DNA of 47,013 nucleotides from FEN-1250 sp039918615 (GTDB lineage: Bacteria; Gemmatimonadota; Gemmatimonadetes; Gemmatimonadales; Gemmatimonadaceae): contig JBDSHG010000067.1 of NCBI GenBank assembly GCA_039918615.1, positions 1-47,013 of the forward strand, in the 5' to 3' direction. Positions 33,701-41,703 of the stretch are shown in pieces. Under the pieces are notes generated by a model. The model was given only the letters and a program-made list of their open reading frames with translations, was not told the DNA's origin and made no database searches. Numbering within the stretch: the stretch's first letter is position 1; every line of letters starts with the position of its first letter. The position numbers and the translations under genes were made by a program.

Positions 33701-33784
33701 TGGGAACCTCGCATGGTGAGGCCGCGCGCGGCTTGCGTGTGGCCGTGTAATCGTTCGCGCGATGCGCGTTGTCGTTTGCGTTCG

Positions 33785-34639
33785 TCAAGCCTCTACAGTC
33801 GGTGCCTGCGCGTGCCAGATCCGGACGTGCACCTCGCCCACTCGCGTGTCGTCGATCTCGAAGCCGAACCCCCGCTCGCGAAGGATCGGAAGCAGGAGCT
33901 GCGGGACGCGCACGTTGACGTGCAGCAGCGTGCGTGTCTGCGGAAGCACCTCGAGTGCCTCGAGCGTTCGCACCATCGGCTCGGGTGGCTCGAGTCCACG
34001 GACGTCGAGAACGACATCGGCGAGCCCGGCCTCGCTCCCCGAATCGCGCGACTCCGGCGTCGGGCGCGCGGAAACTTCAGTCACCGGTTCCGGTGAGCCC
34101 GATTGTCGAAACCATACGAGCCAGTCTTCCGCTCCGCGTTGCTCCGCATGATGCTCGAATCCGCGCTTCGCGAGGACGGCGAACAGTGGCACTGGCTCGA
34201 ATGTCGTACGGAGCAGAAGCACGTTGGAGGGCCGGAGCAGCGCGACCGCCGCCATGATTCGCGAAAACGGCTCGCGTCCGTTGCGAAGGTCGTCTCGCAC
34301 ATCGAGCTCTACCGCCAGCTGGCGCGTCCAATCGGGCGCGGTTGCCTGATCGGCGATTCCCGGCGTGGACTGCGATTCGCCCGCAACTGCGATCGAAACG
34401 TCAGACATCTCGAATCCCAATGCTGCATTGAGCTCGTCCACCAACTGCGTCGCGGGAATGCCGCAGAGTCGCGCCGCCTGCGCAACCGTGGTCACTCGCG
34501 CCATGATTCGGCGCATCGGCGAGTTCCTCAGCTTTGCGAGCGCCGGCGAGTGGCTGGCGATAATGTCGATCAACCGCTCGTCTCGCTCGAACACGCTCTG
34601 GAGCCGTTCGGATTGGAGTATTCGTGTGGGGGCGGTCAT
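33785..34639 (-). CDS. DUF1858-DUF2249-DUF2249 protein
   Basis: This 284-residue soluble protein starts at 34639, where the ATG overlaps the stop of the upstream membrane-protein gene (ATGA). An N-terminal DUF1858-like helical domain (about 10-78, RRIMARVTTVAQAARLCGIP) is followed by two DUF2249 domains. The first is about 107-178 (LAVELDVRDDLRNGREPFSR, then DWLVWF) and the second about 208-276 (VVLDVRGLEPPEPMVRTLEA, then EVHVRIWH). A linker rich in Pro, Ser and Glu separates them. This domain set recurs beside haem-copper-oxidase-like proteins. It may deliver a sulfur or metal cofactor, but that is inference. Confidence 0.85.
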   Translation of the reverse strand: MTAPTRILQSERLQSVFERDERLIDIIASHSPALAKLRNSPMRRIMARVTTVAQAARLCGIPATQLVDELNAALGFEMSDVSIAVAGESQSTPGIADQATAPDWTRQLAVELDVRDDLRNGREPFSRIMAAVALLRPSNVLLLRTTFEPVPLFAVLAKRGFEHHAEQRGAEDWLVWFRQSGSPEPVTEVSARPTPESRDSGSEAGLADVVLDVRGLEPPEPMVRTLEALEVLPQTRTLLHVNVRVPQLLLPILRERGFGFEIDDTRVGEVHVRIWHAQAPTVEA

Positions 34640-35967
34640 CGGGCCACCGCCGCCCTCGTTTCGGTGGTCTCCGCGCCCGCAGCATGAATCGGAGTGCCGA
34701 AGGCGACTCGCACCATCTGACCCGCAAAGAGCAGGACGCCGAAACTGAAAAGGCACGCAGCCGCGCGAAGCACGAGCGTCGATCCGAACGCTTCGCCGGC
34801 CACCAGTGCGGAAACGGCGACCGTGAATGCCACGAGTCCGTGATGCGCCGCATTCGACGAATACAGCTCGGCCAGCGCGGGTACTCGCTTTCGCCCCATC
34901 TCGTGCCGATAGCGCGCTATCCAAATGAGGAAAGGAACGATTTTATAGAACTGCCCGATCGCGAAGAGTGTGAGACCGCCGAGCAAGCCAAGCATTACGT
35001 ACGCGATGTCCAGGCGCGGAAGTGCGATTCCACCGTGCAAGACGAAGGGGCCGAGCAGTGCGCTGGCGGCGAGAAACGAGAGTGAAACGGGGACATGAAG
35101 AAGGCCGGCGTCGAGCTTCGGCCGCATCCGTGCCGCGAACACCCGTCTCACCTGCAGGAGGTAGCAAAGGATACCGCCCTCGATCATCGCGAGCCCCGCC
35201 CACGTGATCCATGTGCTCGCCGCAGCAGGCAGGTGCGCCAGCCCACACAACACGCCTGCTGCAAGCGTCAACACACCGGCGACGAGCAGACCGATGGCAT
35301 AACGAGTGAGACGCATGCTGGCGCTGTGTGCGAGAAGGAACATGGGGAGGAGCCGATGCGAGATCCCTACAATCATTAGCAGCACCCAGCCGATCATCGC
35401 GACATGCATGTGCACACCGAGCACGCGCACTCGCGTTGCGGCGAGAAAGCCGGTGTGGAGATTTCGGGCAAGCACCATCCCCAGCGCGAGCGTAGACGAC
35501 AGAAAGAACAGCGCAATCGCGATTGCGGCCCAGACCTCATCCCGCTTCGTGGCAACCCACAGTGAGCTTGCCACATTGATGATGACGCACAGGATGCCGA
35601 CGGTAATGAGCGCGATCCCGGCATCGCGCAGCATCAGCGACTGTGCAGCGACCCCGGTTGCGAACAGCGCGACGCCGGGGCCATGGCACCAGAGGCTCAC
35701 GTATCCGAGAAACTTCCAGCGTATGCGAGCGCCGAGGGCGACTGGAAGGAGTTGGTAGAGCGCGCCGAAGATGGTCGTCGTGAGCCAGCCGAGTGTGAAG
35801 CAGTGGGTTACACCGGCTACGTGGGGAGACAAGTAGAGCCCCGCGGCGAGCTCCGGCGCGATCCAGATCAAGCCCACAGATCCCAGCGCCAGAAAGACAA
35901 GCGCCACGACGAAGTGTTGTCCCGGCAGTCGCAGCGCGGGCGACTCCGCTATCGCCGGCGCGCTCAC
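34636..35967 (-). CDS. Haem-copper-oxidase subunit I-like multi-pass membrane protein
   Basis: This protein of about 443 residues and 12 helices is related to cbb3-type oxidase subunit I/NorB-like or NnrS-like proteins. Candidate haem-ligand histidines lie in PHVAGVTHCFTLGWLTTTIF and in VLGVHMHVAMIGWVLLMIVG, followed by ISHRLLPMFLL. It is shorter than a complete terminal oxidase, so it may be an accessory haem or NO-related protein. The GTG at 35967 is preferred because it overlaps the Mrp stop as GTGA, the pattern also seen at this gene's own 3' end. An ATG at 35988 would add 7 residues. Confidence 0.82.
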   Translation of the reverse strand: MSAPAIAESPALRLPGQHFVVALVFLALGSVGLIWIAPELAAGLYLSPHVAGVTHCFTLGWLTTTIFGALYQLLPVALGARIRWKFLGYVSLWCHGPGVALFATGVAAQSLMLRDAGIALITVGILCVIINVASSLWVATKRDEVWAAIAIALFFLSSTLALGMVLARNLHTGFLAATRVRVLGVHMHVAMIGWVLLMIVGISHRLLPMFLLAHSASMRLTRYAIGLLVAGVLTLAAGVLCGLAHLPAAASTWITWAGLAMIEGGILCYLLQVRRVFAARMRPKLDAGLLHVPVSLSFLAASALLGPFVLHGGIALPRLDIAYVMLGLLGGLTLFAIGQFYKIVPFLIWIARYRHEMGRKRVPALAELYSSNAAHHGLVAFTVAVSALVAGEAFGSTLVLRAAACLFSFGVLLFAGQMVRVAFGTPIHAAGAETTETRAAVAR

Positions 35968-37103
35968 CGGCGCGCCTCCTCGCTCCATCCGAGTGCTTCC
36001 GCGACTGATCTCGCGATGTCGCCGAAGGCGAGCGAGAACGCGCTTTCCGCGCGCGCGAGCAGAGTGGGAGTTCCGCCATCACCCTCGCCAGCGACCTCCG
36101 CGTCGAAGGGGATTGCGCCGAGGAATGGCACCCCGAGCGCACGCCCGACCTTTGCACCTCCGCCAGCACCAAAGGCGCCCGTCATGTTCTCGACTACGCC
36201 GAGCACGCGAACCCCGAGTGTCGCGAACATCTCGCCGGCCTTCTGCGCCTCCAATCCCGAGAGGCGCGAGGGCTGGGTCACCACGATCGCTCCCGACAGC
36301 TCGATGGACTGCACGAGACTGAGCGGGATATCTCCCGTACCCGGCGGCAGATCGACCACGAGCACATCGAGATCCGGCCACTCGACTCCGCGCGCGAACT
36401 GCTTCACGGCTTTCGAGACCATCGGGCCACGCCAGATCGCCGGCGAGCCCTCGCCGAGAAAAAATCCGAAGCTGATGATGGCGAGGTCGTGCGCGCAAAC
36501 CGGAATGATGTGTTTGTCGGCCGTCATCCGTACGTGGTGTTTGGCGGACTCGATGCCGAGCAGCGTCGGCACACTCGGACCGTAGATATCCGCGTCGAGC
36601 AGTCCCACCACGAGCCCGCCACGCTGCAACGCGAGCGCGAGGCTCACCGCGACAGTGCTCTTGCCAACGCCTCCTTTTCCTGCGCCCACCGCCACGACGT
36701 GACGGACCTGGCCAAGTCGTACGCGTTCTGCCCAGGGATCGGGAACGGTGGCGCGCGGCGCATCGGCGCGTGGAATATGCGGCAGTGCGCGCAGCACGGG
36801 CTCCGGCTTTACGATCTCGACGATCACCTCCGCCGCGCCGATGGCGCGCAGGGACGCGGTCACATCGGCGCGCAATCGTGCAGCTGTCGTGTCTGCGCCC
36901 GGACGCAGCGCGAGCTGCACGCGTACGTCGCGCCCGATGACATCGACGTGCTGGATCATTCCGAACGAAACGAGATCGCGCGCGAGACCGGGGTATGCGA
37001 CGCGCGCCAGCGCACTTCGCACACGTTCGACGTTCAGCGCGGCGTCGTCGCGATTCGACCCCGTCAGCATTTCGTGCGTATGCGCGCGCTCTTCTCCCTG
37101 CAT
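35964..37103 (-). CDS. Mrp/NBP35-type P-loop ATPase lacking the Fe-S CxxC loop
   Basis: This 379-residue protein is of the Mrp/ApbC family, which carries Fe-S clusters. An N-terminal MIP18/DUF59 domain (about 22-100) precedes the ATPase. The P-loop is AVGAGKGGVGKST (about 138-150), and further motifs are GLLDADIYGPSVPTLLG and VDLPPGTGDIPLSL. The usual CPxC cluster-binding loop after ENM is missing: here GVVENMTGAFGAGGG joins directly, removing roughly a dozen residues. The protein has only one Cys overall (PVCAHD), so a canonical bridged cluster is unlikely. It lies 50 nt after the Crp-type gene and overlaps the next gene by 4 nt. Confidence 0.88.
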   Translation of the reverse strand: MQGEERAHTHEMLTGSNRDDAALNVERVRSALARVAYPGLARDLVSFGMIQHVDVIGRDVRVQLALRPGADTTAARLRADVTASLRAIGAAEVIVEIVKPEPVLRALPHIPRADAPRATVPDPWAERVRLGQVRHVVAVGAGKGGVGKSTVAVSLALALQRGGLVVGLLDADIYGPSVPTLLGIESAKHHVRMTADKHIIPVCAHDLAIISFGFFLGEGSPAIWRGPMVSKAVKQFARGVEWPDLDVLVVDLPPGTGDIPLSLVQSIELSGAIVVTQPSRLSGLEAQKAGEMFATLGVRVLGVVENMTGAFGAGGGAKVGRALGVPFLGAIPFDAEVAGEGDGGTPTLLARAESAFSLAFGDIARSVAEALGWSEEARR

Positions 37104-37153
37104 GAGCGAAGGCTATCTCACGCGTGCCAACGACGGCGTGACGGATGTCTCAG

Positions 37154-37939
37154 CTATGCGGGTTTGGTCTGTGCGCGCGCACGCAGGCGCGCGAGGTCGG
37201 GGATGCGCATCCGAGCACCAGGGAGCGACTCGATCAAACCATTCTTCCGCAGTTCGCGCATGGCGCGTGATACGGATTCCCGCGCCGTGCCGATCTCGAG
37301 CGAAAGCTCCTCCTGCGTCCGGTCGAGCAAGAGCACGATCCCCTCGTCCGTCATCGTGCCCAGTTGCTCGGCGTATCCTGCGAGGAGTAACGCGAGGCGC
37401 GCGGCGACGTCGCGGAAGGCGAGTGTTTCGGTCACGTGCACCAGATGGCGAAGCCGTTTCCCAAGCGCGCGGATGATTGCGTGCGCGACATCCGGGTGCT
37501 CGCGATACATCGCCTCGAAATCCGCCCGCGCCAGAAAAACGAGACGCGTCGGCTCGAGCGTGATCGCCGCGGCGGGATAGGTGCCGCCGTCGAAGAGCGG
37601 CAGCTCCGCTACCGGCTGTCCCGGACCTTCGACGTGCAGTACCTGCTCCCTGCCATCAGGGGTCGTGCGATAGATCCGAACGCGGCCGCTATCGATCACG
37701 TACAATCCCCTGCACGGTTCGCCGTCGCTGAAGAGCAAATGGCCGGAGCTCACGCTCCGCACGACGCAGCGCGCCCCGAGGCGCTGAATCGCCAAGTCGT
37801 CGAGCTCCGCAAAGATCGGGAGTGCGCGCAGCCGCGAGATGGGATCGATGGGAGTGCGCTCCTCGTGAGATCGGTGCAGGCAATGACGGAGGTAGTGACA
37901 CGCGTCACTCCGGAACGTGAACAATCCTGCGAAACTCAT
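37154..37939 (-). CDS. Crp/Fnr-family (Dnr-like) transcriptional regulator
   Basis: This regulator of about 261 residues has a cyclic-nucleotide-binding-like sensor (ISRLRALPIFAELDDLAIQR, LYVIDSGRVRIYRTTPDGRE), a long dimer helix and a C-terminal helix-turn-helix (RTQEELSLEIGTARESVSRA). The nearest described types are Dnr/NnrR regulators of nitrogen-oxide respiration, but no ligand is shown by the sequence. The ATG at 37939 is the best available start. It leaves an N-terminal extension with two Cys and five His before the sensor. An inverted repeat at 37894 lies inside this 5' end. The gene heads a leftward operon with mrp-like and the membrane-protein gene. Confidence 0.85.
   Translation of the reverse strand: MSFAGLFTFRSDACHYLRHCLHRSHEERTPIDPISRLRALPIFAELDDLAIQRLGARCVVRSVSSGHLLFSDGEPCRGLYVIDSGRVRIYRTTPDGREQVLHVEGPGQPVAELPLFDGGTYPAAAITLEPTRLVFLARADFEAMYREHPDVAHAIIRALGKRLRHLVHVTETLAFRDVAARLALLLAGYAEQLGTMTDEGIVLLLDRTQEELSLEIGTARESVSRAMRELRKNGLIESLPGARMRIPDLARLRARAQTKPA
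37894..37909. promoter_or_regulatory. Inverted repeat resembling a Crp/Fnr-type operator
   Basis: AGTGAC and GTCACT are perfect 6-bp arms with a 4-nt spacer (ACGC), the half-site spacing of Fnr/FixK/Dnr boxes. It sits within the first codons of the Crp-type gene and about 100 nt before the divergent DUF59 start. It may activate that gene or autoregulate the regulator. Confidence 0.4.
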
Positions 37940-38001
37940 GGTACGGCAAGACGCGGAATTCGGCCGCGCGCGCGATCGATGGACCATCGAGGAGATTGGA
38001 G

Positions 38002-38316
38002 ATGACGCAGACGGCATGTGCGGTCGAAGACATCTGGCGTGCGCTACGCACGGTGATCGACCCCGAGATTGGACTCGACATTGTCACGCTGGGCCTCGTC
38101 TACGAGGTCGAGATCGGCGCGGCGTCGCCGCCAGCGCAAGGCTCGACCGTGCGTGTCACGCACACGTTGACCACCCGCGGATGCCCAATGGAGCAGATCA
38201 TCACCAGCGCGATCGTGAATGCGGCGAGCGCTGTGCCCGGCGCAGCGACCGTCACAACGAACCTCGTGTGGGACCCGATGTGGCATTCCGGGATGATCGC
38301 GCCCGACGCGTGGTGA
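38002..38316 (+). CDS. MIP18/DUF59 (SufT/PaaD-like) Fe-S assembly factor
   Basis: This 104-residue single-domain protein is of the MIP18 family, which helps mature Fe-S proteins. It has WRALRTVIDPEIGLDIVTLG, LVYEVEIG, and VRVTHTLTTRGCPMEQIITS with the conserved Cys, then VTTNLVWDPMW. The ATG at 38002 has GAGGAG 7 nt upstream and is preferred over an in-frame TTG at 37996. It is divergent from the Crp-type gene, 62 nt away. Its location beside an Mrp that also starts with a DUF59 domain suggests they act together. Confidence 0.9.
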   Translation: MTQTACAVEDIWRALRTVIDPEIGLDIVTLGLVYEVEIGAASPPAQGSTVRVTHTLTTRGCPMEQIITSAIVNAASAVPGAATVTTNLVWDPMWHSGMIAPDAW

Positions 38317-38367
38317 GCCGCTCACCGATCTCCGGGAACGGCATCGAGTTCGTCGAGGTCCGATCGA

Positions 38368-39420
38368 TCATGAAGAGTTGAGCGGAACGCTGGCGACCAC
38401 CATCGTGCCGGCGCCGGCGACGCTGTCGATCGAGAAGCGACCGCCGATCAACGCGACGCGCTCGCGCATGGTGAACATCCCCATGCCGGGACGTCGTGCC
38501 GCGGACTCGGCCACATCGAAGCCGTCGCCGTCATCCGCGATCTCGAGCGTCGCGCTCACGGCCTCGCGCGCGATGCGCACCCGCACGGTGCGCGGATGTG
38601 CGTGGCGCACCGCGTTGCCGATCGCCTCCTGCGCCACGCGATAGAGTACCGATGCTCCCGCGGTGCTGAGTCCATCGAGCCCGTCTGCCGCCGTAACGTC
38701 GACGAGCATCGCGATGCCGGCTCGATCGCCAACCTCGCGCGCGAGATGCTCCAGCGCCGAGGCGATCCCGAAGTCGTCGAGCACACGCGGATGCATCGTG
38801 TGTGCGAGCATCCGCACCTCTTCGAGCGAATCGCTCCCGAGCGCTTTGATCGTTTCCAGCCGCGTCGCCAGCTCTGGTAGCGGGCAGTCGCGCGCAGCAG
38901 CACCGAGCTGCATCACGAGCGCCGCGAGCGTCTGCGCGATGGAGTCGTGCAGCTCGCGCGCGACGTACGCGCGCTCCCGATCGCCCGCGCCGATTACCGT
39001 CGCCGCGAGCGCTCGCGTCCGCGCGCGATCCTCGGCCAGTCCGTTCAGCAGCAGATTGATCGTGCTCCCCACGTGCGCGACATCGCGGTCCGCGAGCACC
39101 GACGGCTGCACGCGTGAGTCGAAATCGCCCTGCGACACGCTGATCGCCGCCGACTCGAGATGCTGCAGCGGCCGCAGCGCCAGCACGACCAGCCCGGTAT
39201 TCAGCACGAAGCTCCCCGCGAGGGCGAGCGCGACGATCAGCACCAGCTCCACACTGACGGGCTCCGTCGCGTGCGCGCCGCGTCGCATCAGCACCGCGGC
39301 TGCGATCGCGGCCAGCACAATGATCACGTTCGCCCCCGCCACCTTCGCAACGAGCGGCACGCGCAGGAGCGGCAGCATCCACGTGAACATGGATGGCAGC
39401 GGGCGACGGTCCGGCGTCAT
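38368..39420 (-). CDS. NarL-type sensor histidine kinase with HAMP domain
   Basis: This 350-residue membrane kinase has two hydrophobic helices (about 20-45 and 58-83), a short periplasmic segment and a HAMP-like linker (RPLQHLESAAISVSQGDFDS). The HisKA_3 dimerisation motif is RERAYVARELHDSIAQTLAA, with His158 as phosphoacceptor. The HATPase has YRVAQEAIGNAVRHAHPRTV and DDGDGFD, then GMGMFTMRERVALIGGRF. Such kinases signal to LuxR-type response regulators. None is adjacent in this window, so it is an orphan here. The stop lies 52 nt from the convergent DUF59 gene. Confidence 0.92.
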   Translation of the reverse strand: MTPDRRPLPSMFTWMLPLLRVPLVAKVAGANVIIVLAAIAAAVLMRRGAHATEPVSVELVLIVALALAGSFVLNTGLVVLALRPLQHLESAAISVSQGDFDSRVQPSVLADRDVAHVGSTINLLLNGLAEDRARTRALAATVIGAGDRERAYVARELHDSIAQTLAALVMQLGAAARDCPLPELATRLETIKALGSDSLEEVRMLAHTMHPRVLDDFGIASALEHLAREVGDRAGIAMLVDVTAADGLDGLSTAGASVLYRVAQEAIGNAVRHAHPRTVRVRIAREAVSATLEIADDGDGFDVAESAARRPGMGMFTMRERVALIGGRFSIDSVAGAGTMVVASVPLNSS

Positions 39421-39465
39421 TCCCGATTACTCCCGCGCCCAGGCGCGCCCGACCGTCGCGTCCAG

Positions 39466-40584
39466 CTAGGCATTCACGATGAGAGCCGTCACCATGCCGA
39501 ACATCCCCGTCTCCGCTTCGGCGTGCGGCAGGATGTGGCAGTGGAAGGCCCACGTTCCCGGATTCGTGCACTTCACCAGCACGTCCCATCGCTCGCCTGG
39601 CGCGATGTTCAGCGTGTCACAGCGGTACGGAGCGGGAAGCGGCCAGCCGTCCTTCGTGATCACCGTCATGTGCATGCCGTGCAGATGCATCGGGTGAATC
39701 ATCATCCCCTCGTTCATGAAGCGGATGCGCACGGTCTGTCCGAGCTTCGCCACCAGCGGCTCCGTCGCCGGGAAGCCCTTTCCGTTCAGCGTGTAGCCAC
39801 CCAGGCCGTCGTTCAGGATCAGGATGTGATCGAAATCGGAGTGCGGCTCGTTCGCGCGATTCTTCGGCTCGATGATGAAGGCGCCGAGCAGTCCGAGGCC
39901 AACCTGCTTCGTCGAGTTGTGATGCGAGTGGTACATGTGCGAGCCCGGATTCGGCGCAGTGAACTCGTACGTGTACGATGTGTCCGGCTTGATCGGCTGC
40001 TGTGTCATGAAGGGGACGCCATCCTGATCGTTCGGAAGCTCGAGGCCGTGGAAATGAATCGAGGTGGATTCGGGAAGCTCGTTCCGGAAGTTGATCCGCA
40101 CACGGTCACCTTCGCGCACCCGGAACTGCGGTCCCGGAACCATTCCATTATACGCCCACGCCTCGACCTTCACGCCAGGCGTTACTTCCCACGGAGTCTT
40201 CTTCGCCACGATGTCGAAGACCTTCACTCCCTTCTCGATGCGCGGCGTGAGGAGGACGTTGCCAACCCCCTCGGTCTTGGCCGGAAAGGCCTTGATCCCC
40301 TTCTCGTGCATCGCGTCCATGGCATCGGCGGACTCGCGCGGCGTCGGTGCGGCCACCGTCGGCATCGTCCCACCGGTTGCTGCGCCGGCGGCTGTCGGCG
40401 TCGACGCTGCCGTCGTGTCGCCGTTCTTCCCTCCCGGCTTACAGGCTGCGAGAGCAGCAGTGGCCAGTGTCGCGAGTGTTCCGTTCCGCAGAAACGCGCG
40501 CCTCGAGCCCGTGCTCGAGAGAAAGGTCGACTCTTCCTGAATTCGTGCAGTGGGAATGATCGTCGAGCTTCCGTGTTCTGACAT
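39466..40584 (-). CDS. Two-domain multicopper oxidase, Tat lipoprotein
   Basis: This 372-residue protein has a Tat signal (SRRAFLRNG, about 28-36) that ends in a lipobox-like LAAC (Cys48), so it is probably membrane-anchored. A long Thr/Ala linker follows. Copper motifs are HFHG (177-180), HSHH (219-222), HPMHLHG (297-303) and HCHILPHAEAETGM (348-361). Only the second cupredoxin domain has the type-1 Cys, so it is a small laccase-like two-domain enzyme and not NirK. The ATG at 40584 has GGAG upstream. Phenol, metal or nitrogen-oxide-linked oxidation cannot be told apart from sequence. Confidence 0.9.
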   Translation of the reverse strand: MSEHGSSTIIPTARIQEESTFLSSTGSRRAFLRNGTLATLATAALAACKPGGKNGDTTAASTPTAAGAATGGTMPTVAAPTPRESADAMDAMHEKGIKAFPAKTEGVGNVLLTPRIEKGVKVFDIVAKKTPWEVTPGVKVEAWAYNGMVPGPQFRVREGDRVRINFRNELPESTSIHFHGLELPNDQDGVPFMTQQPIKPDTSYTYEFTAPNPGSHMYHSHHNSTKQVGLGLLGAFIIEPKNRANEPHSDFDHILILNDGLGGYTLNGKGFPATEPLVAKLGQTVRIRFMNEGMMIHPMHLHGMHMTVITKDGWPLPAPYRCDTLNIAPGERWDVLVKCTNPGTWAFHCHILPHAEAETGMFGMVTALIVNA

Positions 40585-40677
40585 CAATTGTGCTCCGAAG
40601 GGGTGCAGCCAACCGGCTCATGCTCGGAAGGTACCGTTCTCTGCGGAACAATCAGTCAGGGGCCGGAGGAAATTTCA

Positions 40678-40692
40678 TAGGGGAATCCCCTA
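40678..40692. promoter_or_regulatory. Inverted repeat upstream of the multicopper oxidase
   Basis: TAGGGG and CCCCTA are perfect 6-bp arms with a 3-nt centre (AAT). The repeat lies in the 279-nt divergent region, 94 nt before the oxidase start and 172 nt before the SYLF gene. It could bind a LuxR/NarL-type regulator, but this is only a suggestion. No other gene is seen in this gap. Confidence 0.35.
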
Positions 40693-40863
40693 CGATGCCT
40701 CACTCCGAAAACCACATCGGGTTCGTCTGTGACGAGCGACGCTCGGCTCGGTCCGACGATTGCCGGCTACATTGCTACGCATGACGACCTCCGGTTCCTG
40801 GACTGGCGGAGGCGAACATTGCATGACGTCAGCCAGGCTCCGTCCACAAGAGAGGTTCAACGC

Positions 40864-41604
40864 ATGAATAGTTCTTCATTCAACCGCATCGCGCTCACTG
40901 CGTGCATGATGTCGGTGCTGGTCGTCTCATCGCTTCGCGCGCAGGACGAGAAAGACGATGAGAAGCTCGGCAAACGCGCCGAGCGCGCTGCGGAAGTGCT
41001 GAGCGAGCTCGTGTCGCTGCCGGACAAGTCACCACCGAAATCGCTGCTCAACTCCGCGACCTGCATCGCCGTGGTTCCGGGCGTCGTGCAGGCGGGATTC
41101 GGCGTCGGCGGACGCTTCGGCTTCGGCGTTGCGAGCTGCCGCACGGGCGACGGATGGAGCACACCCGTCTTCGTCGGTCTCAAGGGCGGGAGCTTCGGCT
41201 TCCAGATCGGCGGACAGTCGGCGGACGTCGTGCTGGTGTTCGTGAACAAGGATGCGCAGCGGCTTGCGTCGTCGACGTTCGACATCGGAGCGGGCGCGTC
41301 GGTTGCGGCAGGACCCGTCGGCAGGAATCTCTCGGCCGAAACGGACTACAAGGCGAAGGCCGAGATCTATTCGTACTCCAAGACGAAAGGACTCTTCGCC
41401 GGCGTCAGCCTCTCAGGAACGAAGTGGGAGAGCGACTACGATGCGAACAAGAAGGAGTACGCGACGTCACCGAATCTGCCGAATGGCGCCGATTCCAAGA
41501 GCGTTGCGGCGCTGCTCACGACGGACGGATCGTCGGCGCCGTCCGATCTGAAGGTGTTCGTGGAGAGCCTGCAGAAGAACGTTGGGAACGGGAAGGATCA
41601 ATAG
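40864..41604 (+). CDS. SYLF-domain (Ysc84/DUF500-type) lipid-binding protein, exported
   Basis: This 246-residue protein has a signal peptide (NSSSFNRIALTACMMSVLVV, cut after LRAQ) and a SYLF domain. Typical pieces are RAAEVLSELVSLPDKSPPKS, LLNSATCIAVVPGVVQAGFG, GRFGFGVASCRTGDGWSTPV, FVGLKGGSFGFQIGGQSADV and VFVNKDAQRLASSTFDIGAG, with SYSKTKGLFAGVSLSGTKWE near the C-terminus. SYLF domains bind phosphoinositides in eukaryotes. The role of bacterial secreted forms is unknown. The start at 40864 has GAGAGG upstream and gives the signal peptide. The stop is followed within 13 nt by tandem hairpin repeats. Confidence 0.92.
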   Translation: MNSSSFNRIALTACMMSVLVVSSLRAQDEKDDEKLGKRAERAAEVLSELVSLPDKSPPKSLLNSATCIAVVPGVVQAGFGVGGRFGFGVASCRTGDGWSTPVFVGLKGGSFGFQIGGQSADVVLVFVNKDAQRLASSTFDIGAGASVAAGPVGRNLSAETDYKAKAEIYSYSKTKGLFAGVSLSGTKWESDYDANKKEYATSPNLPNGADSKSVAALLTTDGSSAPSDLKVFVESLQKNVGNGKDQ

Positions 41605-41616
41605 GAGCATGGCAGC

Positions 41617-41703
41617 GTGGTCGCAGCGATTTGCTGCGGCCAAATGTGGTCGCAGCGATTTGCTGCGGCCAAATGTGTTCGCAGCGATTTGCTGCGGCCA
41701 AAT
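41617..41703. repeat. Three tandem 29-nt hairpin-forming repeats
   Basis: Three direct copies (41617-41645, 41646-41674, 41675-41703) differ by a single base, G to T at position 4 of the third. Each unit contains TGGTCGCAGC and GCTGCGGCCA around a GATTT loop, so it can fold into a 10-bp RNA hairpin with one G-U pair. AAAT closes each unit. The 29-nt period is not a multiple of three, so it is not a coding repeat. Confidence 0.9.

Noticed and set aside
39466..40584. Copper nitrite reductase (NirK) for the multicopper oxidase
   Set aside because: The type-1 Cys lies only in the second domain and the HxH pairs are laccase-like. NirK has its type-1 site in the first domain and a different His pattern.
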